Source: Rotaria macrura (lineage: Eukaryota; Rotifera; Eurotatoria; Philodinida; Philodinidae). Taken from it: DNA of 64,000 nucleotides. The DNA is taken from the NCBI GenBank assembly GCA_900239685.1, contig OENT01000191.1:1-64000 (forward strand), given 5' to 3'. Shown piece after piece: positions 44,481-56,800 of this stretch. Both the position numbers and the translations under genes were made by a program. Under the pieces are notes generated by a model. It saw only the letters and a list, made by a program, of their open reading frames with translations. It did no database searches and was not told where the DNA came from. Position 1 is the stretch's first letter. The number at the start of each line of letters is the position of its first letter.

Positions 44481-45542
44481 GTCATGAATATTTTTTCTTG
44501 TTTCTTCTTTAACTGATAATCAAATTTAATAACTATGAAAGAAATTAATGAATGAAATGAAGTCAACAACAACTATGAACTGAATCATTTTTATTTTCAA
44601 ATTATCATCGGTAAAAAGCAAATGTGATAAACAGTAAGGAGCAGAAATGAAATTTAAAAAAATTAAGAATGAATCACCCAGAATGGGGAGACGCAGATAT
44701 AGAACACATGCACAACTATATCGTTAAAAATAGGCCTTTAGCTTAAATTGTGAGAGAGTAAAAAAACATATAATATCGGACCACTGTCCGAAAGATACTT
44801 ATGTCATCGAAGAAGCAATACTCTGGATAAGAATACTTGGGAGACGATATGAATATTTCGTACAAGAGCGCGAAAGGTTAACGTTGATCCCACTCTAAAC
44901 TGGACAAAATCTTTGTGCGTTGTATTGCAGACGGAAAATCTATATGTAAACAAAAGTACATTTTCTGCCACAACCACAATAGATCTGAAAATCAAAACAA
45001 ATTTGGATTCACTCAGAAAAATTCAGTATAAGAACTGGGCGCAAAAAGATTCATCGATAAGTCGTTCAAGAAAAGAGTCGATAAAAAACAGCTACTATTG
45101 TGGTTGACACCGCATTTGAAGAAACAGACTCTAGAAAAATATAGTGATTCCTGTTTCCTCTCGTTCACTTTAAAAATACGTGTTATTCTTCATTTGATGA
45201 AACAAATGATTCTCAACAAAATGAAGTATACGCACGACTGCCTCGAATAATGACACTAGTTGCTATTAATTTTGTTGTTTTGATATGGTTCTGTTCGGCC
45301 CTTAATGTATACTGTAGGCACAAATAGCAATTTAAATTACCATTAAAGGCCATGGGGAACAAAAAGAAAATGTTATATGATATCATTGATTGACGAAGAA
45401 AAAATGCTGCAATCAGCAGATGAAGGAATATGTATTTAACAATACGTCTAGAATTTTGAAAAGCTATTTTTTGTTTGAAAAATCATCCCACAGAATGAAA
45501 GGATAACACTTGAGTACTATGCAAAGTTGTAGTTTATGGATA

Positions 45543-45604
45543 TGGGTGTGAGTTTTAATTTCTTGCTTATCTGTAAGTACACCCACACCCACACCCCCAC
45601 ACGC
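45543..45604. repeat. Telomere-like C-rich tract (CCCACA variants)
   Basis: ACACCCACACCCACACCCCC is three to four units of CCCACA, the complement of the bdelloid TGTGGG repeat. A GGGTGTGAG unit in the opposite orientation lies 25 bp to the left. It is the longest such tract in the window. Confidence 0.6.
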
Positions 45605-47979
45605 TCAAGTTTCAAATGAAATAATTGTTTATTTTTAACCTAATTTTTGTATACATGGTAAAAATAATTTAGGTTTCAACTTAGTCATCGAAGCAATAAC
45701 TCGTCATTTCGACGTGAGTCCGCATTTGATTGGTGAGACTCGTCAATTGCGATGAGATCTGAGCCACGCCCCAGGTTGGCAAATCTGTTATACTAAATAA
45801 CAGATTTTTTCGGAAAGAATGGATTTCCGCTGACGCAAAGTCAACAAAAACTTGAATGATTGTAAATAAAAAAAAATAGATCTCATTTAGGACCTATCAA
45901 GAGATTAGAAATTTCCAGAGAAACATTTTAACTCCCCGAAAAATCCCTGGAAACTTCTTGTCGTGAATTCCTGGGGATACCTTAAGTGATTTTCGACTAG
46001 GGATTATCGTGGAAACGCTTCTCACATCAACAAATGAGAGGATTTCCTCTACAAATCAATTTGATGATCAATTCAAATATTCATTCTTTTTCATTAATCG
46101 TCAGAGAAATGTTAACGAGAAAACATTTTCAGCTCATCATCTAGTTGAAGTTTAACAGTGAATCGAGAATTTCTATTGAGATTTTCATCTAAAAATATGT
46201 TCAACGCTCTGTTATCTTTGATTTTCAATTAAGAGAAATGATGAACTTTGGTCGTGATTAGAATTCAGAGCAAACAAATCTTCGGATTGATGGATTCAAC
46301 TGTCAAAAGCAATCTCTTACTACCCAAAAGAGTGAAGATGTATTAATTCTCTTCCTACGTATGGCTGTCATTTTTTGTGTTCGTTTTAACAAGATAAACT
46401 TCTAACGTTTTACAACAGTATCGAGATCTCTTCCTAAGAAAAAATGTTCCTAGGGATTCATCTGAAGATATTTCAATTGAGAGATGAAGAAAGAAAGAAT
46501 GTCGTTGAAATTGATCGAATGAATTTTTCAAATTTTTGATGGATCTGTTCGTCAAAATGTTGTTCACATTGAGAAAGAAACTGTAAAAATTTATTTGAAA
46601 GAGAAGATTAATTTAATATATTTGTAAAATATTTTGTATGGAATGGGTTAATTGGTGAAAAGAATTCCAAGGGGAAAATTGAAAACAAATTATTTGAAGA
46701 AAATATTTTAATTTTTGAAACGCTTTTCATTGAATAAACAATTCGAAGATAAATTACGATTTTACAGTTAATAAGATGATTCTATGTGTCGAAAGTTTAA
46801 AAATATATTCGATTGAATTAAAGAAAAGTCGATCTTCAGGATGAAAATGTTCAATTAAAGATAAGCTTATCTGATTTACTGATTGAGATCAAGGTAGTAA
46901 TGCCGATTTTTCATCAGATAAGTAAAAATAAAAACAATACTCATTACCCTTTTCAAATGCCGATCAATACAAGATAAACGTGTTTCGATACAAAAGTGAT
47001 CGATTCAGTCAGCATCGAACTAATGAGATATTTTTCAATACTGTTGCAATCTTAAATTAGAATATTTTGAGAAAAATAAGCCGTGTGTGTGTTTCAATCG
47101 ATGTGTTATCTCTTTCCATCTCTATTTTTATTTTGATTCCGGAATTGAGTCAAATATTCAATGAGAGAAAATCTCGATGTTCTTCTTTGCTCACTATGAA
47201 CAGAAAAAGAAATTTCAGTTAGAATCACAATCTAGTTCGATTCAATGTATTGAATGATCTGAAAGAAAGTGTTTTGAGAACGTCAGAAGAAAATTGATCG
47301 AATGATCACGATGAAAATCTTGTCAAGGAAAATTTTCTCTGATGATTGACGTAAAAATGATTTTGATCGAATCTCTTTCGATGTCTAGATGGAAATCGAT
47401 CTGAAATTTTCATCAGATCTTTTGCTTTGAATGATCGGAAGAAAAACACTTGGGAATTTTAAACCAACATTAATCAACTCGAAAATACTAATGGTTTTTG
47501 TTGAAGATTTTTCATTGTCAAACATAATGAAATGATTTCTGTCTCGAATGGATCGATGAAATTGAAATTCTTGAGAAGATCTGACGTGATTATCAAATAA
47601 GAAGCAATTTTTCGAACAAGAAATTCGGCTAATTTGTTGTCGAGAGATTTTTCCATTCGGAGAAATATCGTCGAGGTGATCGAAGAACCATTGATCATTA
47701 ATATGTTAATTCTAACTAGAATCAGTCTCTGGTCCATTGAAGGCATTCTTCAATAGTCAACTCACCCTCATGTTCGAAACAACTGTCAACGATCGGCTAT
47801 TGAAATGTTCATTTTCACAAATGAGAATGACTTATGAGAAGAAGTTTTCTCTTGGCGATGATCAACATTGTCATTGATCAAAGATTGAATGCTTCTTCAA
47901 ATTTTGTTTTATGAGATATTGAGTATTGTTTGTTTTTCTATCGTATAATTATCTTTGGTTATCAAACTCTTGATGACAA
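45605..47979. other. AT-rich repeat-like stretch left of the 949-bp element
   Basis: No gene is recognised. A minus-strand open stretch of 90 codons at 47474-47746 (KLAEFLVRKIASYLIITSDLL) is the most protein-like piece, but it matches no family I know. Together with the sequence right of the 949-bp element, it may belong to the same old repeat as family X. Confidence 0.35.
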
Positions 47980-48928
47980 CCCAGGTCGTACAGAACGGTC
48001 CGTGTACGGTGGTGAACGAATACCAAACTGCATGTTAACGGTATTCTGTAGAATTTCGTAGACGAGCATCGGTTTACAGAATACAAACGTATAAGTTACG
48101 GAACGCTTACGGAGCAGTTACCAAAGAGAACTGAACGATACGTAAACCAAACCGTAAACGGTCTTTATTCTGACTTTTTCGCCAAAAATATCTCCAAAGT
48201 ATCCATATACTTTCTCACATACATCAACGAAGAACCCAAGCGACTCGTGATACTACAGCACCGAAGAGCTAATTGAGAGGGTTCTTCAGACTACCAAGTT
48301 AATGTCGTGTACTCATTCAGTTTACGGTCCGTAATCATTCTATATTGTAAAGACGGAGAGTTTATCATGTCGTAGTTTTTACGCTACAGTTCTGTTAAAT
48401 TTCAATGTAAGTTCATCTCTCCAAAGGGAATTCAACGTAACGGAATTATATTACTACACACTGGAGTAATGCCGAGCGGTATCCCAACTGATCTATACAA
48501 AAACCCCAGGTTGGGATCGTCACATCTCAGTCATGTTAGCGATAAAAAGCTGGGTGGGCATCGGTTATTAGCTTTATTCCTTAGCTTTAAAATATTATGT
48601 CTTATGAAAGTAGCGTCTTTGTTGCAAAACGTTTCCGTGAATACAAGACGGTCTTAACACTTGACATCCGTACTTGCTAATTTCGGATAATTTATGGCTT
48701 TAAAAACGGTGCGTTAACGAACACACTGTAAAGCATCGTTTTCGATCAATATACGGTCCATTTACGGTACGGATATAATACTGTCCGTATTTCTGCGCAG
48801 GATAATACGGTCTGTTACGGAACGAAAGTGAACCGGATTGATCCCGCTAGTTATCATAAATACTCCATTTTAACAGCATTTCCCCTGAGTATTCGGATCG
48901 TAAACGATATCGTTTTGATCGACCTGGG
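47980..48928. mobile_element. CCCAGGTC-ended element, 949 bp
   Basis: The termini are CCCAGGTCG and CGACCTGGG, with AA on both sides (47978-47979 and 48929-48930), a possible 2-bp target duplication. ACGGTCCGTGTACGG-like motifs in both orientations line both ends, as in the 218-bp relative at 6570-6787. No transposase frame is seen. The GC content is higher than in the flanks. It may be a longer deletion derivative of the same autonomous parent. Confidence 0.72.
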
Positions 48929-49164
48929 AATCGTTTAATTGAATATTCTCATCAACAATTTTCATTGAAAAAGATTCAACTTTGTTTATCGAAAGAATCT
49001 GGTGTTATTCTTCTCAGATATGATTGCTATGATAGATCGATAGTTGAGCATGTTGTCTTTGTCGCACATGAGATCACCAACTAATCAAAACACGCATTGA
49101 TTATCTTTGAAAGATGAATTCGAGTTTTTCGTGTGGAGAAAAACAGATCATGTCTTGTTATTTT

Positions 49165-49680
49165 CTTATGACAAAGGATTGATTGAAAATTTAGGACGAA
49201 AAGAGAGATTCCAAGACAAACACAATGAATGAATAGATGTAAAAGAAGCAAGATTGTTCTTTATCAAAGAACGACTTTCCATAAAATGTTGTTCGAATTG
49301 TATGGGATCTTTTTCAATCGATTGTCTTCACCGAGAAATTCATCCATAAATTAGCGACTAAAATTAAATTGAAGGGAGAAGTGAATTGCTTTTGTCCCTC
49401 GGATTTTAAATTCATCTTTGGAAAGAAACAAAAAGATTCAGTTCAAATTCTACGAATTCTTTTCTTCTTTGAAATCGATGTAATTTTGGGAGAAATCGAT
49501 TGAGAGTGGTGAAGGATACAATTCATTTGTTTCTGTCATTGGATCGGATCGTCATGAGAGGAAATCAATGATCTTGAAAAAAGAAAACATTTGATCCCAT
49601 TCGATGTTTAGAAATTGTTTGATTGAAATCGTTTCTCATCGATTCAAATCAATATATCAATGTTTGTTAATAGAGGTGAA
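49165..49680 (-). repeat. Dispersed repeat family X, copy 2
   Basis: Reverse-complement match to 23868-24395, with shared blocks such as GAATTCTTTTCTTC, AAAGATTCAGTTC and GAATGAATAGATGT. The 949-bp element lies about 240 bp to its left in the same AT-rich block. Confidence 0.65.
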
Positions 49681-50761
49681 AGCCCATGAGTTTATCGGAA
49701 CTGGGCTAAATAAGTTTAACTACCTGTTTGCTCACGGCGGTGCCTGCTTGAAAATTTAATACTTACTAATTCTTTCAAAAATAAAAAATATACTCAGTTC
49801 TTAATATTTTTCAAAAGTCATATCAAACTACTGTTCTACATCTTGATTTAACACACGCAGTAAATACCAACAAAAACATGATGAGATATGAGCGGAAAAT
49901 GAAGCATCCGACAAGTGTCAACAGCGGCGGATGAAAGACTTTCCAAAATTTTTGCGCCGTAGAGGCGGCTGTAATTTTTCGACAAAAACTAGCAGCGACA
50001 TCACAGCCACTCGACTTTCACCGCTATTTTTTACTGAGAGTTCAATTTCATTATAATGAATCGAACGATATTTCTTTCTTAATTTCGATATTCGAATTGA
50101 CAATTGAAGTTTGTCTTGAAACGATTCTTTTCTAGGTTCAGTCACCGATGGGATTTGATGTTATTTCTAAGCAATGATTGTTTGTGTAACGAGTCGTTTA
50201 GTATGAAGATGCAATGAGCAAAAAAATAACTTTAAATAATTTCGCACAATAAAAGAACCAAGTTCAACAAATAAATATTAGGAAGCATGATAAGAATTAT
50301 GTCATTCTTTATTTTCCATAGATATGCTGAGTGCGTGGCTGTTAGTTTTATTGCAATTAAGAATTACATCTCATGCTCACCCTCAATAATAATTGAGTAC
50401 AGAAAATTTTCGAAAGGAGTACTTGAAATTCAAATGCTGTTTTAATCAGAACCTTAGATAAAATATTGTCGGTATTGCTGCTACTGTTCAATAAGAATTA
50501 ATGCTGGTTAATAGCAACTCTTTTTAAGTTCATTCTTCCTAGAAAAATTGAAAATCTTGAAAATAATTTAACATTTATCAAATGTTTCTACATCTAACAA
50601 ATGTGAACAGTATGTTATTTTTTTGAAATAAAAAGAACAAATTCAAGGGTGAAGCCAAAAAAATAAACAGTACGAAATATGAATTCGTTGACTGAACAGA
50701 ATAAGTTAGAGAAAATAAACCTAAATAATATAACTAAACGAAAATTCAGCCAAGAAATAGT
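49681..50761. other. Stretch 3' of the phosphatase gene
   Basis: A 75-codon open stretch on the minus strand (49918-50145) is rich in Lys/Arg/Ser but has no known motif. Otherwise AT-rich and empty. Confidence 0.35.
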
Positions 50762-53700
50762 TTAATTATTTTTTAAAAAATTCGGCTTTTCAAAACGATT
50801 TTCGAGATTTTTTACAAATGTTGAATAAGGACAATAATAATTATCACAATTAGGTAATATCTGTGGCTAAAATAGAATAAATCAATGTTAATATAGTTTA
50901 CATGGAATTCATCAACTACGAAACTTACTTCACCAGCATAATTAACTGCAACATAAGTGTCATTAGGACTTGTTTTCGATGCATAATATTTAATAGTAAT
51001 ATCGTCAGCATAATTTGGCCAGCGCATTTCAAATATCTATACTCAACTACATAAATTAATAATCTCGATTGAAATAAATAATCATACTTCGAATGCTACA
51101 AGTAGTGGAATTAACGTTGTATCATGACCAGAATAAACGAAAAGTTTTTTACATGCTCTAAACAATAGAAAAGTAACTAAAGCTTTACTAAAAAAATAAA
51201 ACATTTGATGAATCTCTAAACTAACTTTTCAATATTATTTTGTTTTAACTCAATATTATATTGTGATATTGAATCGAAATTTTGTTTCATGAAATAAAGA
51301 AGTGTTCCACATGTTGAACGTAGAAACAAATCTAAACCAATTGATGCTCTAAAGCAAAAATGGTTTCAATTCGAAATGATATATTCAAATTAATCGAATT
51401 TCACCCTGTCGCAATGAATTCTCTTGCAGACATAAATTCAAATTCTTTTGTTAATTCAATAAATTCTCTTGGAATCGAAAAATTATGTGCCTAAATACTA
51501 AATAATAGATTTTTAATTCGACAAATATAATAAACGAACTTGTCTTGAAACAATATCATCGTGTAATTCAAATATTCCTTTTTGAGTATCCTCTAGACCT
51601 TATGAAATGTATAAATATTTATCAGTACATATTAGAAGAACGAAATATATTTCACTAGAGAATATTTTACCAATAAGTTCGATGAATGATCGGCGAGCTC
51701 GTTTTAAATCATGATTATCATCTAATAATCTATAAAATTCTTCAGCCGAAAGACATTTACTTAGAGCTGGAAACACGTTCCTATTTGGAAACTTGAAAGA
51801 AAAATCATCGTGAATATTTTCATTTATATTGACAAAAAACAAATGTGTTGTTTACCATAACTTCATCTGGAAAATGATTAACTTCGATTTCGAAAGGACC
51901 TGTTGGTAGAAGAAATATTGATTAATTATGATGCTTTATAATAATAAATACCATTAGCTTGTATTTTATTATCACCATCTTCGGATGAAAACAGACCAGC
52001 AAGAAATGATCGAGCACTGCTTATTGTTCGATCCATATATGATGACCGACAACTACAAAAGAAATATGTATGATGGAAATTTGAGAATAGAAAACAATAT
52101 CATGTAATGCAAAATCTTTTTCAATCTTATACTCTGACATAACTCGAGACTCTTTGTGTCTAGAAGTTCGATTAAGATGATCATTGTTTGTACGTAGACG
52201 ATGAAAGCCTAATCTGAATTTTCAAATAAATGAAACCATTCCTCGTTATATACTGCTTCAATATCGGTAATGATCATCAAACATGACTACTCTCTATATA
52301 TTTTTTGAATTGATCCTCTAATCACGGGAATATGAATATCGGTTAACTCTTTCAATTAAATTTTATCCATTTATTATAGAATAATGTTTCAAAATAGATC
52401 CTACGACCTTGATTTGAGTTATCTTAACAATTCGAAACCGAGTGCCTGAGCACGAGAAGTACATCGAAACATAATCATAAGATTTTCACTGAAAATAGTC
52501 GTTCACTCATGAACTTTTATTTGACTTTAGGCTCTATTCTATAAACTACATCTTATTCAGAAATTATTTTGATATGATCTCCAAGGTCTAGATAGAGATT
52601 TCGTACTATGTAAAACGTGTTTTTGAAATTTTCATTGAGTCAGAAGACGATTTATCGTATCTATAGTCATATTTCTGCTCATTCATATTTTCAACGTCAA
52701 TACAATTGAGAAGAGGTTTGACTAGACAACTTGTACACTGAAAAAATACTTCAGTTTTCAAAAATTTATTTTACATTAGCATTATTTCTGAATAGAAACG
52801 CAAGATAGAACATTTTCAGAGATATAGATATCTAGCGTAATTTGAAGACTTAACTGTTACATAACAGTTAGGTAAAGTAAATTTCAGACTCTGTTCCAGC
52901 TTTGCCAGAACAACACAACGTGTCACTAGTTTTCAGAGCTATGAGAAGATGATGAGAGCTGTAATGAATATAATGGCTAAACAATCCTTATGAAGTTAAT
53001 AACAATTTTTTGAAGTCATCTATTGTATGATTGAAATACATCATGATAGAAAAGTCAAAACACGAATAGATTCAATTATTTAACTTGTGTGGATTTTCGA
53101 ATTGTTCTACTGAAATCTATTCAAACTCAATTTGATACTGACTAGAAAAACTTTCAAATAACATACTAGACAAAATCTGGATCATAAATACTTGGTATAA
53201 GGCCACTATTCGTTTTCGGATCGATAATTTGAGATCGTATTGATTTTCCAAGTTCATATACTTGTTTTTCACCTATAGACGTTAACTGACCTGTGAATAC
53301 TTGTTGATGTGAGCTTGACTAAAAATTGGAAATTTCAAAAACTTTTTTCATGAAAATTAAAGACAAACTTTTAATTGTATATTTCTATGACCAATAATAT
53401 TCTTTGCTGATAATACTTTATCACTTGATACAATATCATTACCTAGTTTTGTTATTAATTTAACATCCCATGCTGATGGTGGATAAATGTCAATTTGTTC
53501 TTTAGTATAACAGACCTTGAAATGAATGGATAGTCTCAAAATAAAAACAATTGATTTATCATATATTTTGAATACTACCTCGTCAAGTCCCGGTAACAGA
53601 TTAAGTGGTGTTCGTGCTCCATGTCGAAAATAGATATGTGCACCAATTAATTGTAAATCACCACGTGTTTCCCTATCGATTATCTTCTTCCCAATGGCTG

Positions 53701-53878
53701 GTGGTTTTTGACCAGTTAAAGCCCACGACATTAATCGATTTTCGTACGTTGACATGGGTCTATTATTTGATATTGTTGACGAAAGACTAGTGAAAGTTTC
53801 ACAATATAATTTAAATAATAATTTTGATCTTCCTGTTAACAATGAAAATTTGAATAGTGAATCACAATGGTGTCGCAT
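50762..53878 (-). CDS. ACP6-like histidine acid phosphatase (lysophosphatidic acid phosphatase type 6-like)
   Basis: This is a clade-2 histidine phosphatase; vertebrate ACP6 removes phosphate from lysophosphatidic acid in mitochondria. Twelve exons join in phase to 471 residues: 53878-53579, 53515-53369, 53318-53167, 52052-51952, 51899-51856, 51791-51671, 51598-51540, 51490-51405, 51348-51226, 51157-51088, 51036-50929 and 50866-50762. The catalytic RHGARTP lies at 85-91 and the C-terminal proton-donor motif GHD at 388-390. ACP6-like blocks are FTGQLTSIGEKQVYELG, ARSFLAGLFSSEDG and HDTTLIPLL. The C-terminus has CDNYYCPYSTF. The Arg/Ser/Thr-rich first 40 residues could be a mitochondrial presequence. 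Eight of the eleven introns are under 85 bp, but the third is 1.1 kb. Three donors are unusual (GTTTGT, GTTCGT, GTTAGT), chosen because phase and homology require them. The start is the first ATG. Confidence 0.87.
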
Positions 53879-56800
53879 AGATTAGAAAAAAAGCTGAGAC
53901 TTTTTATATTAATCTAAAATAAGTATTTAAAGTGTTTCTTTTTAGTCATATCGTAGAAAATTGACTTCTTTATGAATAATAAAGAAAAATACAAACAAAA
54001 ACATTCAGTGCCAAACGTTTTAGTTAGGATTGAACTGTAGAATTCACACGTATTTATCTTTATTTAACTAATATTCCAATATGTCGGTAGTTCTATGCAT
54101 GATGCAAAAGTCTATTGCAAAAAGTGAAATATTTAACACTATACCCATTGATGGGTTTATAATGCTGATGAAATATTGAAAAGAATCGTAAGAAAGAAAT
54201 TCTTCGTACAAATATCCATTATTCATCAGACTGCATACAGATAGTTTTTATGATATTTTTCTTAAGTTTGTAAAACATGTATTGGACTACGAGTTTTTAC
54301 TATTCGTTCTTATCAAACGTTTCAATACGGAAGGAATTCGATGCAAATTTACAAGGTAACCTGTTTTTACGGTGAGAAAATATCAAGCATATAGTTTTGG
54401 GTTTTAAAAGATAATCTAGATAAATTATGGAATGCATAATAGTTAATCAAGATTTTTCTTCCTAGTTAATGACTCAATGAGATCGATGTTTAGACTATCA
54501 ACTTGTTTCATGTCGATAGACGCTATACAAGAAATAAAATGAATTTCTGTGAGATTTCTTATATTACATGTTAGTTTCATATCTCGACGTGATCATTTAG
54601 TATTTTTGAAAATGAGACTAAATGTTTAATTAGACATAAGCGTACTGCTTAATATTTGATTGACCGTTGCTAACGCCTAATATCTTATTCGAATTCATGT
54701 CTATAACAGTAAGAATAATAGAGAGAAAGAGTGATTCGTACTAGATACTTCACAAACAAAATAAATAAAAACCTATTGTTATTATGTATTCATCTCATTC
54801 AATTTTTCAATATCGTATGTTAAGTTCTAAGAGTTGCTATCATACGTTATGTATGTATCAGTTTCATAAAGGAAAACTTACACTATACTTCTTCAATTGT
54901 ATGATGATTAATTTTGCACTCAAGGCCCTTCTAATATCGATGTTTTGCTTGTTGTAGTTTAGTGGTCGCTATATAACTAGATCATCAGAATATTTACCGA
55001 TTTCTTTGATTTATTGTTGACAATTTCTGTTTCAAGATAAATTAGAGATTTCTCTGTTAACTATGCTGTAAATGGTGCAAAACATTGAATTCTAAAAGCG
55101 GTTATGAAATGTTCAAATTACTTAGGATATGTTTTGGTTCGTTAACACAACTATAGACGATGATGATATCAATCAATAATCGAACGATGAATCTTATTGA
55201 TTTTATTTATCTTTTTAGTTGCAGAAAAAAGTAGGCTTATTGTTCTAAAAGGGAATAATAAATAATTTATTTTTCAATTTATTCGCTGTCTTAGTGATTT
55301 CTTGTTTATAGTAAACAAAAGAAAAGTTTACCGATTATTCGTTCGTTCTCATTTGAAAACATCATATTGCATGAGACAAGGACATCAATGAATCATTCTC
55401 AATAGTATTGAAATCGTGAATATTTTTGGAAGTAAATGATGAAATATTACTATCACTGTTCGTTGATATATTCAAGATAATTCATAGTTCTATGTCACAA
55501 AATGATTCGAAATATGTATTAGGTGACACAAGTAAATTGATTGTATTCTCAAATCTTGACTCGATGATTCTAATGAAATAAACCCGTGACAATAGCTCAT
55601 TATTGAACACTCGTTGGATTCATCGTTTTAGCTGTCGTCTCCTATGGCCTAGTGTATTGAATCTCTCTAGGATATCAATTTCATTGAAACATGTGTGATG
55701 AAGAAATGATTTACATATAAATATATTGTCTTTATTTGGAAAATATTATCACAGTAAACAGTGCACAAAAGAATTTTCATTGAGACGAGCGTTGGTGCAT
55801 ATGATCAGTAGATGAGCAAAACGTCAACGGATCAGTAATCAATTGAATGGTATAGGAAAGCAAAGAAAAATGACAAGCAACAAATAGGCTACTCTATATA
55901 CATGATTCAATGAGATTATTTTATTGTTTTTGAGAAGATAGTTAATAAATTATATTCTATAAATTTTATAGGGAAATTCACGAGCAATGAAAGATGGTGT
56001 CGTTCCAATTCTTTTTTTAAAACTTCTCTATGAATGATGTGATTCATTTAAAATGATTTCTATTAAGTAATAGTGATAATAGAATAGAAATCAACATTAA
56101 TATTATATAGGTTGAATAGAATTCTTAGTCTTAGTAACAAGTAGTGAAAACGTTCCTGGTCAAGTTTCTAACTTTGCTAGACGATACTACCAACTTCTTC
56201 TATGCCATAAGAAAAAACAATGTTTGCATTATAGATTTTCTAACAGAAAAAATTTATTCTCAAAATCGTATATGAAATTCTAAAACTTTCCTATTGAGTA
56301 GGATCATTTATTTATAAGTTTTTTTCAACAGAAGAATTGAAATGAATACTCAAGTAGAATAATAGCTGTTGCAGAGTAGACAATAATGCTTTTGGAAATT
56401 GATCGTCGGCTCATATAACAAAAGCTAGCTTCGAAGAAATAGACTTAGTTAGGAGAAAAAGATTCCAACTCATGTTCGATTTCTGAAGACTATCATTGAT
56501 ATTGTTGTGAAAAAATAATTCCTACGAACAGCTCAATGTCGTGTTTTAAAGTTGTAAATAATAAACTCAGAAAGAAATCTGAAAGATTATTGTTTGAAAT
56601 TAATGTCTGTGGCCGAGAATAATTTTTGTCGAAAAACAAAATTATTCCACCAGCTACTTTTTCTAAAAGAAGAGTAAGTTTGATTGTTTCAGAAATCAGC
56701 CATATGGTATAATGAAGTTTGACATTTGTGCTGCTTGGTTTTTTTATAGAGAATGTTATCTTAAGTCATCGATATAATAATCATCAGATGCACCGAACAT

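Noticed and set aside
52090-52240. Minus-strand segment (LRTNNDHLNRTSRHKESRV) inside intron 3 of the phosphatase gene, considered as an extra exon.
   Set aside because: The exons on either side already join in phase across the conserved region; adding this segment would break the ACP6 alignment.
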